DNA from: DAOUMU01 sp034409055
GTDB lineage: Bacteria; Chloroflexota; Anaerolineae; 4572-78; J111
Length of the DNA: 21,563 nucleotides
Assembly: GCA_034409055.1 (NCBI GenBank)
Contig: DAOUMU010000521.1
Span: 1 to 21,563 of the forward strand
Reading direction: 5' to 3'
Both the position numbers and the translations under genes were made by a program. This document shows, in pieces, positions 6,954 through 15,600 of the stretch; position 1 is the stretch's first letter; each line of letters begins with the position of its first letter. The notes under the pieces are model-generated. The model had not been told where the DNA came from and did no database searches. It saw only the letters and a list, made by a program, of their open reading frames with translations.

Positions 6954-7715
6954 CTATGCTTTCCTGGCCACAAAAATCATTCGGGGGCTGTGGCTGTCGA
7001 AAGGCTCAAGTTCGTAGCTGCCGTAAACACGCTCGGTGGTAAAGCCGGTCGTCCGCAAAAGTAGCTCCATTTCGTAACGGTAAACAAAGCGCAGGGACAG
7101 GGGGATTTGGGTCCGGCGAACCAACCCCTCGGCGTCGATCTCATCCAGGATATAGGTCAGATGACGCATCTGGTGAGCCAGGTCAATCTCCTGTCGCCAA
7201 TACCATTGCACGGTGTGGCCGGTCAGTTCGTCAATCGTTTCGGCCTCAAAGTAAAGCCGGCCGTCGGCCTCGGCCAGCAGGACCGGGTCGGGGTAAAAGA
7301 GGTCGATGATCACCTGGCCGGCCGCTTGCAGGTGGTTGTGAATGGTTTGTAGCGTGGCCAATTGGTCGGCCATGGTGTGGCAGTGCATAAAGGTGTTGAG
7401 GGGGACAAAGACCAGGGCAAAGTTTTTGCCGGGCAGGTCAAAATGGCGCATGTCGGCCTGCCAGACGGAGGCCCGTTCGGTCAGGCCGGTAGCTTCGAGC
7501 TTGGCCCGGCTGGCGCTCAGAGCCACTTCCGACAGATCAATACCGGTCAACGTATGACCGGCCTCAACCAGTGGCAGCAACAGCCGGCCCGTACCACAAC
7601 CTATCTCCAAAATAGGGCCGATTACATCTCTGGCCAGGGCCAACCACATCGGCAGGTCTTCCTCCAGGTTGCCGTGGAGAAGATCATAGTAGGCCGCAAT
7701 CAAATCCAGGTTCAC
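6954..7715 (-). CDS. Class I SAM-dependent methyltransferase
   Basis: 253 residues. Motif I ILEIGCGTG (35-43), the acidic residue at the end of strand 2 (LTGIDLSEVAL), an ADMRHFDL motif II region and FVPLNTFMHC at motif IV place it in the class I (Rossmann) methyltransferases, of the UbiE/Methyltransf_25 sort. The N-terminus AAYYDLLHG and the C-terminal MELLLRTTGFTTERVYG are typical of this group. The substrate cannot be told. The start is GTG at 7713-7715, sharing GTGA with the stop of the histidine kinase gene upstream, so translation is probably coupled to it. It could act on a small molecule or on a signalling protein; it is not a CheR by sequence. Confidence 0.85.
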   Translation of the reverse strand: MNLDLIAAYYDLLHGNLEEDLPMWLALARDVIGPILEIGCGTGRLLLPLVEAGHTLTGIDLSEVALSASRAKLEATGLTERASVWQADMRHFDLPGKNFALVFVPLNTFMHCHTMADQLATLQTIHNHLQAAGQVIIDLFYPDPVLLAEADGRLYFEAETIDELTGHTVQWYWRQEIDLAHQMRHLTYILDEIDAEGLVRRTQIPLSLRFVYRYEMELLLRTTGFTTERVYGSYELEPFDSHSPRMIFVARKA

Positions 7716-9868
7716 TGCAAGTTATCCACTTCGGTGATCAGGGGAATAGAGAGGTGGAAAGTACTACCCTGGCCGGGGACACCTTCGCTTTCAACAGAAA
7801 TGGTCCCCTCGTGGGCTTCGGTGGCCAGCTTGCAAAAGGCCAGGCCCAGGCCAACGCCAGAGGGCGCGTTGGCCGAATTGTCCACCCTGGAAAATTTCTC
7901 GAAAATGTGGGCCCGGTCTGCTTTGCTAATACCCGGCCCGTTGTCGGAGACAGCAAAACAGAAGGCATCATCGGTCAGGGTGGTAGTCAGGGAAATTTTC
8001 CCTCCGTAGGGCGTGTATTTAATAGCGTTGTCTAGCAGGTTAATCAATATGCGCCGGGTCATACTACCATCTATCCATATCGATGGCATCTCTGGCAGGA
8101 GATTGAAGGTGAGTTCCATTTCTCTACTCTCAGCGCGGGGGATGATCTGTTGTTTCACCGCCTCGATCATTTTCCCAATGTCAACCATATCACGTTGCAG
8201 TAAAATCTCCCCCTGCTCCAGACGACTGATGTCCAACATCGAGTCGACCAAATCTCTCACTTCCTGGCCACTGTACTTGGCCATTTCCAGGGTTCTATGA
8301 ATGGTCGGGTTATCTTCTGTTTGGCCTAATATCATGGCCAGGAGCTCGATGGTATTAATGAGATTACCCAGCGGTCCCCGTAAATCATGCACCAGCATGT
8401 TCACCAAATCTTGCCGCATTCTTTCCGCCTCTTTGCGGGCAGAAATATCGCGACCTATCCAGGCCACACAATCCTTACCGTCATAGTAAACCTGGCGCGC
8501 TCTCAATTCTAAAGAAACGGTCTGGTGATAAGCATCAGGCACGTCCAGTTCAATCGAAGCTTCTCGCCAACGTTTCAGGCGTTTGGTTTGCTCAACCAGA
8601 TACTCACCCAACCGAGAATGAATGAAGCTAATATTATTGCCAATTAAAGCGCCCTTGGTCCACCGCAACATCTGGCAAGCTTTACGGTTTACGTTGAGGA
8701 TCAAGCCATAGTAGTCGGTGATCAAGATCATATCGGCGCTGTCCTCAAACAGCGCCGTATAACTGGCCTCGGCATTTTGCAGACGGGTGACCGCCTGGGC
8801 GTTGGCCACAGCAATAGCCGCATGATCGGCAAAGCCCGCCACGAGCTCGACATCTTCGGGGGTATACTTGTTCACCTCATGACTATCAAAGGTGAGCATC
8901 CCAATGACTTTGTCGTGGGCAATTAAGGGCACCCCAATCCAACCGCGCACATTACGCGTAGAGGAAGTCTTCTTCCAATTAGGTTCGGTGTCCACGTCGG
9001 CAATGACAATAGGCTTCTTTTGGACGATGGCCTGGTAGTTAGGTATCCCCTCATAGAGGGGCAAGGTCACGCTTAAGGCATCTTCCATATCGTCAAAGCC
9101 ACGCGCCGCCCGCACTGAGAGAGAGTCGCCATTGTTATCGCACAATAAAATTGAACTGCTGTCGTGATCGATGACCAGGGCCAGTTGTTCTAAAATAAGG
9201 TCGAGGACTTCATTTAAGTCAAGGGTGGAATTGATGGTGTGGGCAATTGAGACCAGGGTATCGGCCAGACGACGACGGTGTTGTTCCGCCTTAAACAAGC
9301 GGGCATTAACAATGGCAAAAGCGGCTTGATCGGCGATAATGGTCAGCATGGCCAGGTCACTCTGGTCGAAATGGCCGGACTCGGGCGCGGTAATAATTAA
9401 GATACCAATAAATTGGTCAGGCAATTGAATAGGAACGGCCACGGCACTGCCGGCTCTATAGAGTTCCGGGTGACTGTCATTTATATACCAGCGTTCATCC
9501 GTGTTGGTATCTGCAATCAGGACCGCCTGGCGATGCGCTTTGACCCAACCGGCCAGGCCGTGGTTCAGCATCGTCTCCACGTCAGACTGGCTGAACTCTT
9601 CGACCTCTTCAAAGTTGCTAATGAGGGAAAAGGTTTCCAGCCTGTCGTGGGCGTCAAACAGAAAGAGGTTGGCATCGGAAGCGCCCACAGTGACGATGGT
9701 CGCCGAGAGTACCCGATTCAGGACCTGGTCAATATCAAGACCGGCCGCATTTAATTCCCGGGTAATCGTGTATAAAAGGTCCAACCGTGAGTGGACACGA
9801 GGTGTATCAATTAACATAGCCTTGATGTCTATTATAGAGGATTTGGCTGTTTTAGGAAAAAGCATCAA
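7712..9868 (-). CDS. Hybrid-less sensor histidine kinase, GAF-GAF-PAS-HisKA-HATPase
   Basis: 718 residues counting from TTG 9868 (ATG 9865 is adjacent). GAF 1 spans ~28-195 and GAF 2 ~205-365, each with an IxVPL/AVPI core and preceded by helices. PAS spans ~372-480 (FEDSADMILITDYYGLILNVN... ending WIGRDISARKEAE). The dimerisation helix carries the phospho-acceptor His494 in MLVHDLRGPLGN. The ATPase domain has the N box (LLDNAIKY), G1 DNGPGIS, F box FEKFSR and G2 GVGLGLAFCK. There are no membrane segments, so the sensor is cytoplasmic and the GAF domains likely bind a small ligand or chromophore. No response regulator is in the window, so its partner lies elsewhere. GAGGT nine bases upstream supports the TTG start. 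The gene overlaps the methyltransferase by four bases and has a structured leader. Confidence 0.92.
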   Translation of the reverse strand: MMLFPKTAKSSIIDIKAMLIDTPRVHSRLDLLYTITRELNAAGLDIDQVLNRVLSATIVTVGASDANLFLFDAHDRLETFSLISNFEEVEEFSQSDVETMLNHGLAGWVKAHRQAVLIADTNTDERWYINDSHPELYRAGSAVAVPIQLPDQFIGILIITAPESGHFDQSDLAMLTIIADQAAFAIVNARLFKAEQHRRRLADTLVSIAHTINSTLDLNEVLDLILEQLALVIDHDSSSILLCDNNGDSLSVRAARGFDDMEDALSVTLPLYEGIPNYQAIVQKKPIVIADVDTEPNWKKTSSTRNVRGWIGVPLIAHDKVIGMLTFDSHEVNKYTPEDVELVAGFADHAAIAVANAQAVTRLQNAEASYTALFEDSADMILITDYYGLILNVNRKACQMLRWTKGALIGNNISFIHSRLGEYLVEQTKRLKRWREASIELDVPDAYHQTVSLELRARQVYYDGKDCVAWIGRDISARKEAERMRQDLVNMLVHDLRGPLGNLINTIELLAMILGQTEDNPTIHRTLEMAKYSGQEVRDLVDSMLDISRLEQGEILLQRDMVDIGKMIEAVKQQIIPRAESREMELTFNLLPEMPSIWIDGSMTRRILINLLDNAIKYTPYGGKISLTTTLTDDAFCFAVSDNGPGISKADRAHIFEKFSRVDNSANAPSGVGLGLAFCKLATEAHEGTISVESEGVPGQGSTFHLSIPLITEVDNLQ

Positions 9869-9986
9869 CTTAAGAATACCTCAAAAATTAAAGGTTAAAA
9901 ACCCTTAAAATTGGGTATTGGCCCCGGCGACAAATTGAACCTTTGTGACCAAAGGCAGCGCCGGGAAGCAAGGGCCCGACGTTCCC
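9869..9986 (-). promoter_or_regulatory. Structured 5' leader of the kinase-methyltransferase operon
   Basis: Read on the minus strand after the -10 box, the leader holds a GC stem, CCCGGCG/CGCCGGG (9959-9965 with 9923-9929). It encloses a perfect hairpin, CCTTTG-GTCA-CAAAGG (9940-9955). Next, near 9885-9905, comes a weaker stem, AAGGGTT/AACCTT, followed by TAATTTTT just before the GAGGT. That order (aptamer-like fold, terminator-like hairpin, ribosome site) is what a riboswitch or attenuator would look like. It matched no riboswitch class I could recall. It could also be only the terminator of the peptidase gene upstream. Confidence 0.4.
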
Positions 9987-9992
9987 ATTATA
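9987..9992 (-). promoter_or_regulatory. Extended -10 promoter of the kinase operon
   Basis: On the minus strand the sequence reads TGTTATAAT, an extended -10 (TGnTATAAT). It lies about 118 bases before the kinase start. No good -35 is present, as is usual for extended -10 promoters. Confidence 0.5.
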
Positions 9993-10042
9993 ACACAGCT
10001 TGGCCCTGGAATGTAGTAGCTGAAGGTACTATCCCGGCCCGG

Positions 10043-11698
10043 TCATTGTATCCACTGTTCAAATAGAAGGTCTATCTCCCGGCCGGAAACGCGCTCGATG
10101 ACGGCCAACAAATCGTCGGGATAGGCTATCTTGTACTTATACTCAGTATAGTAAGTTTGCATAATGGCCAAAAAGATCTCATCGCCCAGCTCCTGGCGCA
10201 GGACCTTGAAAAAGAGCGGTCCTTTACCGTAGACAAAGATGCCGTACTCTGCCTCGGAAAAATCTGACACCGGGCCGGCTACGGCTCGATCATGGCCCCG
10301 GGCTTTGGCCCGTTCGTAAGGCTCGACAAAAAAACTGTCGATAATGCCGGCGGCTACTTCTGGCCCGACCACTTCTTCCCAGTAAAGAATCGTGCTGTAA
10401 TTGGTCAGGGACTCGTCCAGCCAGGGCTCATCAACCTGATCATTGCCCACCAGCCCGTACCACCATTGATGGGCTACTTCGTGGACCGTGGCATGCTGAA
10501 AGAAACCGCCCTGTTGATCGTAGATATTTTGGGAGACGACCACGATGCCGGGATATTCCACCCCACCGGCCGTGGTCGGGGTGGCCACCAGGTCAAACTC
10601 GGCATAGGGGTACGGGCCGAAGCGTTGGTTGAACACCCGCAGCGAGTCGACGGCATACCGCAGGGCCAGTTGGCCACCGCTGGTCAAATCGGGCGGGTAG
10701 TAACTGTTGACGACGACACCGTCCACCAGTTCGCTGGCCACCTGGTAATCCGGGCGCATGGCCAGGTAAAAATCACGCATCGGCCCGGAGGCAAAGGACA
10801 GGGTTTGGGTGCCATCGGCCTGGGCCTGGCTGGCCAACAGGCTACCGGAGGCAGCCACCACCATCGCTTCCGGCACAGTCAGCCGTACCTGATAGAGAGA
10901 GACATCCAGGTAGGTGGCGTCGCCGTAGGGCGGCGGTACGTCCACATTCCAGCCTTCGTCGTCATACACGGCAATAACCGGGTAAAAACCGGCCAGGGCG
11001 ATGGTCTGCTCGGTGTAAACAAAGATGTTGTAGCCGGCCTTGACGTCGGTCGGTACGTTGGCCCGGTACGTCAGGCTGATATCGGCCACTGCGCCGGGGG
11101 GCAAAGGTTGGGCCAGGAGCAGACGCAAGACGGACTGGCCGGCCTCCAGTCTCGACTGAACAAGTTGGTCATTGACCATCACCTGCTCCACGTCCATCTG
11201 TCCTCCGTAACCGGGCAGGTTGGGATAGAGACGAAAATAAATTTCGGTCAGCGGCACCGTCTCCGTGTTGGTGTAAAGGACTCGCTCCAGACCCTGTAAG
11301 CCCAGGGCCTGGCCACCAGCCTCATCTCCGCCGAAGTCCAGGTCAACCTCCAAATAGTAGCGGCTGGCCCCGGCTGCAGCCACCGTATCGACATCGGCGG
11401 CGAACTCCGGCAACATCGCCCGGCGATAGGGGGCCAGATCCGCAAAATCAACGACCGGGGTGGGGACGATGTTAGCCGCAATGGCCGGCTCGGGAGTCGG
11501 GGGTTGGGGAGTGGGAGAGGGCGAAAGCGGTGAGGGGGTGGGTGAGGGCTCGAGCGGCGCTGGTGGTTCTGTTTCAGCAGCGGCCACAGTCGCCGGCGTT
11601 TCGTTGCCGGGTTCGGGAGAGCTGGCCAACAAGTTGCAAGCCAGCAGGGTCAGGAACAGCAAGACCAGAACAATCTTTATAGTAAATTTGTTGACCAC
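10043..11698 (-). CDS. M1-family metallopeptidase, lipoprotein
   Basis: 551 residues. Type II signal peptide VNKFTIKIVLVLLFLTLLAC with lipobox LLAC, then a ~45-residue Pro/Ser/Thr/Glu linker. The M1 beta domain has RLYPNLPGYGG. The GAMEN-like strand reads GGVEYPGIVVV. The gluzincin site HEVAH (H406, E407, H410) has its third zinc ligand E429 after 18 residues (WLDESLTNY). The usual helical C-terminal domain of M1 enzymes is reduced: the protein ends at IERVSGREIDLLFEQWIQ. GTG start with GGAG eight bases upstream. Predicted to be tethered on the outer face of the membrane as an aminopeptidase or peptidase. A paralogue is at 18174-19694. The linker is encoded by a heptamer array. Confidence 0.9.
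   Translation of the reverse strand: MVNKFTIKIVLVLLFLTLLACNLLASSPEPGNETPATVAAAETEPPAPLEPSPTPSPLSPSPTPQPPTPEPAIAANIVPTPVVDFADLAPYRRAMLPEFAADVDTVAAAGASRYYLEVDLDFGGDEAGGQALGLQGLERVLYTNTETVPLTEIYFRLYPNLPGYGGQMDVEQVMVNDQLVQSRLEAGQSVLRLLLAQPLPPGAVADISLTYRANVPTDVKAGYNIFVYTEQTIALAGFYPVIAVYDDEGWNVDVPPPYGDATYLDVSLYQVRLTVPEAMVVAASGSLLASQAQADGTQTLSFASGPMRDFYLAMRPDYQVASELVDGVVVNSYYPPDLTSGGQLALRYAVDSLRVFNQRFGPYPYAEFDLVATPTTAGGVEYPGIVVVSQNIYDQQGGFFQHATVHEVAHQWWYGLVGNDQVDEPWLDESLTNYSTILYWEEVVGPEVAAGIIDSFFVEPYERAKARGHDRAVAGPVSDFSEAEYGIFVYGKGPLFFKVLRQELGDEIFLAIMQTYYTEYKYKIAYPDDLLAVIERVSGREIDLLFEQWIQ
11492..11547. repeat. Heptamer array 5, encoding the peptidase linker
   Basis: Eight 7-bp units on the plus strand: GGGAGTC, GGGGGTT, GGGGAGT, GGGAGAG, GGCGAAA, GCGGTGA, GGGGGTG, GGTGAGG. 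On the coding (minus) strand they give the proline/serine/threonine linker right after the lipidated cysteine region. Because 7 is not a multiple of 3, successive units are read in rotating frames. Confidence 0.6.
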
Positions 11699-11840
11699 TG
11701 TATTGACTCCAGGTGTCCGTTAGCAAAAATATTCAAAATGAATTTTTTTTGAAATTTAAATTGAAATGTTACCGGCCGTTTTTTGTGATATGATAAGTGT
11801 AGCGTAACCCGGACGAGCCGGAATCAAACGGATAAGGGAA

Positions 11841-11907
11841 GTAGGGAGTAAGGAGTAGGGAGTAAGGGTGATATTGCCTACTCCCTACTTCATACTCCCT
11901 ACTCCCT
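11841..11907. repeat. Heptamer-repeat hairpin 6
   Basis: GTAGGGA, GTAAGGA, GTAGGGA, GTAAGGG (11841-11868), a nine-base loop region, then the complement of the same family (CCTACTCCCTACTTCATACTC and on to 11907). The two halves can form a stem of nearly 28 bp. It stands between the divergent peptidase and glycine-zipper genes. The 11699-12132 interval has no gene; besides this it holds the palindrome at 11953 and a small CCACC/GGTGG stem near 12064. Confidence 0.85.
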
Positions 11908-11952
11908 GGTCAGAGATTTTCTTGCTCAACGGGCAAAAATTTCATAGCCAAG

Positions 11953-11972
11953 GTGCTAAATACCTTTAGCAC
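11953..11972. repeat. 20-bp perfect hairpin
   Basis: GTGCTAAA, loop TACC, TTTAGCAC. It has no T-run, so it is probably a repeat or operator-like palindrome rather than a terminator. Confidence 0.5.
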
Positions 11973-12132
11973 TCAGAATAGCATGAAGTGATAGAGTTAG
12001 GCAAAACTGAATGATTGTGGTACAACATCTCTGTCTGTGTGATTAACCGGGAGTCTAAACAAACCACCTCGAGCCGGTGGCTTGAAGGCCGGTCCGGCTG
12101 GGATGCTGCAATCATCAGGAGGGATCTATCTA

Positions 12133-12639
12133 ATGAACGAATTTCAAGAGGGTAACGAACTGGAAATTATGCAGGCCATCGTCAGCACGCTTGTCTGGGC
12201 CATTGGGGGGTTGATTTTGGGGGCCTTTGGCGGGCTAATCGGCGGGTTGATCGGCCAACTGGTTGACGAGGCCATTGGCATGGTCGTTAACCTGACGGCG
12301 ATTCAGGTGATTGGCCGGGCCTTTTTCGGGGTCATTGGGGGCGCCTTCTTCGGGGCCCTGTTGGGAGGCTTTTTTGGCCTGACCGGGGGGGCGATTGAAG
12401 GCGTATTCCGGGGAAAGGTAAGCGGGGCCTTTGAGCGAGCGATTGTGACGGCCATCAACCGGGCCTTTTTTGGGGCCTTTTTAGGGGCGATCGAAGGGGC
12501 CATCGGCGGGGCCATCGGCGGGGCCGTCGGTCAGGTCTCTACAGGCGTGCTTTTTGGCGCACTCTTCGGGGTATTTTTTGGCGTCGTCGGCAGCAGAGCC
12601 GGCCGGGAGCGACGGTTTAACCAGACGATTGAAGTTTAG
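12133..12639 (+). CDS. Glycine-zipper membrane protein preceding the NACHT gene
   Basis: 168 residues. After a short acidic N-terminus (MNEFQEGNELEIM) almost the whole chain is hydrophobic, with dense GxxxG/GxxxA packing motifs. It repeats a pattern like AFFGAxLGG at least three times (AFFGVIGGAFFGALLGGFFG; AFFGAFLGAIEGA; LFGALFGVFFG) and ends in a basic tail, SRAGRERRF. This is the composition of glycine-zipper proteins that oligomerise in membranes; there is no signal peptide as such. I do not recognise a named family. AGGAGGG nine bases before ATG 12133 fixes the start (the frame is open to 12082). Twelve bases separate its stop from the NACHT ATG, which has its own AGGAGG, so the two are one operon. 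Possible roles, all inferred: membrane effector, membrane anchor or target of the NACHT protein. Confidence 0.75.
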   Translation: MNEFQEGNELEIMQAIVSTLVWAIGGLILGAFGGLIGGLIGQLVDEAIGMVVNLTAIQVIGRAFFGVIGGAFFGALLGGFFGLTGGAIEGVFRGKVSGAFERAIVTAINRAFFGAFLGAIEGAIGGAIGGAVGQVSTGVLFGALFGVFFGVVGSRAGRERRFNQTIEV

Positions 12640-12651
12640 TAAGGAGGGACC

Positions 12652-15600
12652 ATGCTCGACCCAACCGGCTTCATCAATGGGTACCTGGCCAACCTGGCCA
12701 ACGAACTGACCATGGGCGTGATCAAGGCCCTGACCCGTAAAGCAAAACAGCAGTTCGAGTCGCCGCCGCACCGGCAGGCCCTGGTCCGCTGCTACCAGGC
12801 CGGCTCGGTCGCCTTGTTACCCCCAGACGATCCTACCCGTGAGACCATGCAGCCCATCCTGCAACGCTTCTTCGCCCAGGCCGGTGTTCAAAAGGAGCTA
12901 TCGGTCCTGGCTCGCGGCCGGGGGTTGGACCAAGAGGTGTTGGTGGACCTGTTTGAAGCCTTCACCGAGGGGACTCCCCGGCCCGATTTCGATTTTGAGG
13001 CCCGGCTGGCCGATTTTACCGAAGCCTTCCTGCAAGCCGCCGCCCGGGAAGAGGCCCTGGTAGAGGTGATCAAAATTGACCAACTGCGCCGGGCCAACGC
13101 CAGCCTGCTGGCGATGGTCGGTGATCTGGCCGCCATCCGCCGGGCCGTGGAGCGGGTCAGCCCGTCCAGCGGCAGTGTCAGCGCCGCGAGGGACATCACC
13201 GCCACGAACATAGTCACCGGCGTCCAGCACATCGTCACTATCTACCAGGCCGGGGACGGCCAATGGAGCGCAGCCGATTACCGGGCTGCCCTGGAGCGTT
13301 ACCTGGATTGGCTGCGTGAAGCCATGGGCCGGGTGGTGCTGCGGGGCATCAAGCGGGGCGGCCAGCAGGCGGTGGAGTTGGCCCTGGCCGACGTTTACGT
13401 GCCCCTGGCCGCCGAGGCCCTGCCTGAAGCCCGGGAGCAACTCAAGCGGGGACTGAAAGCCGGGGCCAGGCCGGCGGTGGAGAGCGCCGAGTTGATGCCA
13501 ATCGCTGCCCAGGCCGAACAGATCAGGATGCCACAACTATTGGCCCAGGGCCGCCGCCTGGCCGTTATCGGCGCACCGGGCTGCGGCAAAACCACCGTCC
13601 TGCAGCACATCGCCTGGACCCTGGCCGAGGCTCTGCGGACCGGCCAGCCCGACCTGGCCGCCGACCGCCTGGGCCTGACCGAGGCCCTGCCTCTGCCGGT
13701 CTACGTGCCCCTCAACCTCTACGCCGACCACCGCCGCCGTTTTGCCGACCATCCTGATCCCCACCAGCGGCAACTGGCCACCTTCATCAGCCATTACCTG
13801 ATCGAGCGACAGGCCGGCCTGAACCTGCCGGTAGATTTCTTTGCCACCCTGCTCAACCAGGGCCGACACGTCATCCTGCTGTTGGACGGGCTGGACGAGG
13901 TACCCAGCGAGGCCGAACGAGCCCTGGTCTCCCAGGCGGTGGGCGATTTGACCTGCGGCCGGCCCCAGGCCAGGGTGGTGGTCACCAGCCGCACCCGGGC
14001 CTACCAGGGCAAGGCCGTGTTGGGCGCCGACTTCCGGGTCATCCGGGTGCTGCCGCTGGAGCCGGAGCAGGTGGCCGACCTGATCCAGCGGGCCTACCGG
14101 GCCATCTACCCGGCGGCGGTGGAGCAGACCGACCGGGAGCGGCAGGCCCATAACCTGATCGACAGCGTGGCCAAGCTGGAGGCGGAGCGGGCGGCTCGCC
14201 TGGGTGGGGTCGAAGAAAACCGGCTGGTGACCACGCCCCTGCTGGTACGCATGCTGCTGATCGTCCATTTCAACCTGCGCCGCCTGCCCGACCAGCGGGC
14301 CGAGCTGTATATGGAAGTGGTGGACACTCTGCTGACCTCGGCCCACAACCCGGACGAGGTGGTGGCCCAACGCCTGGAACAATTGGGCGGCGACTGGCGC
14401 AACCGGCGGGAGATGCTCCAGTACCTGGCCTACCAGATGCACAGCCGGGGCCAGCAGGCGGGCCGGGAGATCGACGAGCGGGAACTGACCGGTTTGCTGT
14501 GCACCTACCTGGTCAAGCGCCGCCACAAGCCGCCGCAGGCGGCCGAGACCCTGGTGGCCGATTTTATCTCGGTCAGCCGCCAGCGGGGCAGTCTGCTGGA
14601 AGAGCGGGCCGGACGGCACCGCTTCAGCCATCTCAGTTTTCAGGAGTTCCTGGTGGCCCGTTACCTGGCCGAGGTGGAGCGGGACGTTGGCCGCATCGTG
14701 GCCTTTATCGAGGCGGAGAACCGGGCGGCCGATGCCTGGTGGCGGGAACCGATCCTGCTGGCGGTGGGCTACCTGAACGTGGCCACGGCCGGCACCGCGG
14801 CCAGCCTGGTGCACGGCCTGGCCCACCTGGCCAGCGGCGGGCCGCCCCGGACCGGCCTGGCCCTCTCCGCCGCCGAACTGGCCGCCACCGCCTTTTTAGA
14901 ATGGGGCGGGGCCGACACCACCCGGCAGGCCCTGGCCAAGCGGCTGGTGGACTTGTTGACCGATCCAGCGCTGGCCGGGGCCACCCCGCCCCTGCGAGCC
15001 GCCGCCGGCCGGGTCCTGGCCCGCCTGGGCGATCCCCGTAGGGGCGTTGGCCTGCTCCCCGAAGCAAAAACCGGGGACGAGATTCTGCCGGACCTGGCCT
15101 GGTGCCAGATACCCGGCGGGCCTTTCTTGCTGGGGGCGAATGAGGACGAAACAGGGGCTTATGACGATGAAAAACCGCAACACGAGCTCACCCTGCCCAC
15201 CTTCTACATCGCCCGCTACCCAATCACCAACGCCCAGTTTGCCCCCTTTATTGAGGCTGGTGGCTATGAGGAGCGGCAGTGGTGGACCGAGGCCGGCTGG
15301 GCCTGGCGCACCGGCACTGCCCCTGAGCCCGATCTATCGTTCATTACGGATAAAGACACCCGAAAGCAGTATGCCGACTGGTTGGCCCAACGGCCCGCCG
15401 AGCGCCGCCACGAGCCGTTTTTCTGGCAGGAGGAGCGGTTCAATCTGCCCAACCAGCCGGTGGTGGGGGTGACCTGGTATGAGGCGATGGCCTACTGTGC
15501 CTGGCTCGGAAAGCAGTTAGCCGTTAGCCGTCAGCCGTTAACCGTCAGCGGTCCGCCGTCAGCGGCCGGCGGTCAAGACATAGTGGATTGGCTGGCCAGC

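Noticed and set aside
9869..9986. Cyclic di-GMP, cobalamin, SAM or other named riboswitch
   Set aside because: None of the conserved cores I can recall for these classes is present, so only an unclassified structured leader is claimed.
10292..11299. 335-codon plus-strand open frame opposite the M1 peptidase
   Set aside because: The minus strand encodes a full peptidase with HEVAH and lipobox; the plus frame is its antisense shadow.
13537..14826. Long minus-strand open frame opposite the NACHT gene
   Set aside because: It is complementary to a clearly coding GC-rich gene with Walker motifs, and its protein is a low-complexity shadow without recognisable domains.
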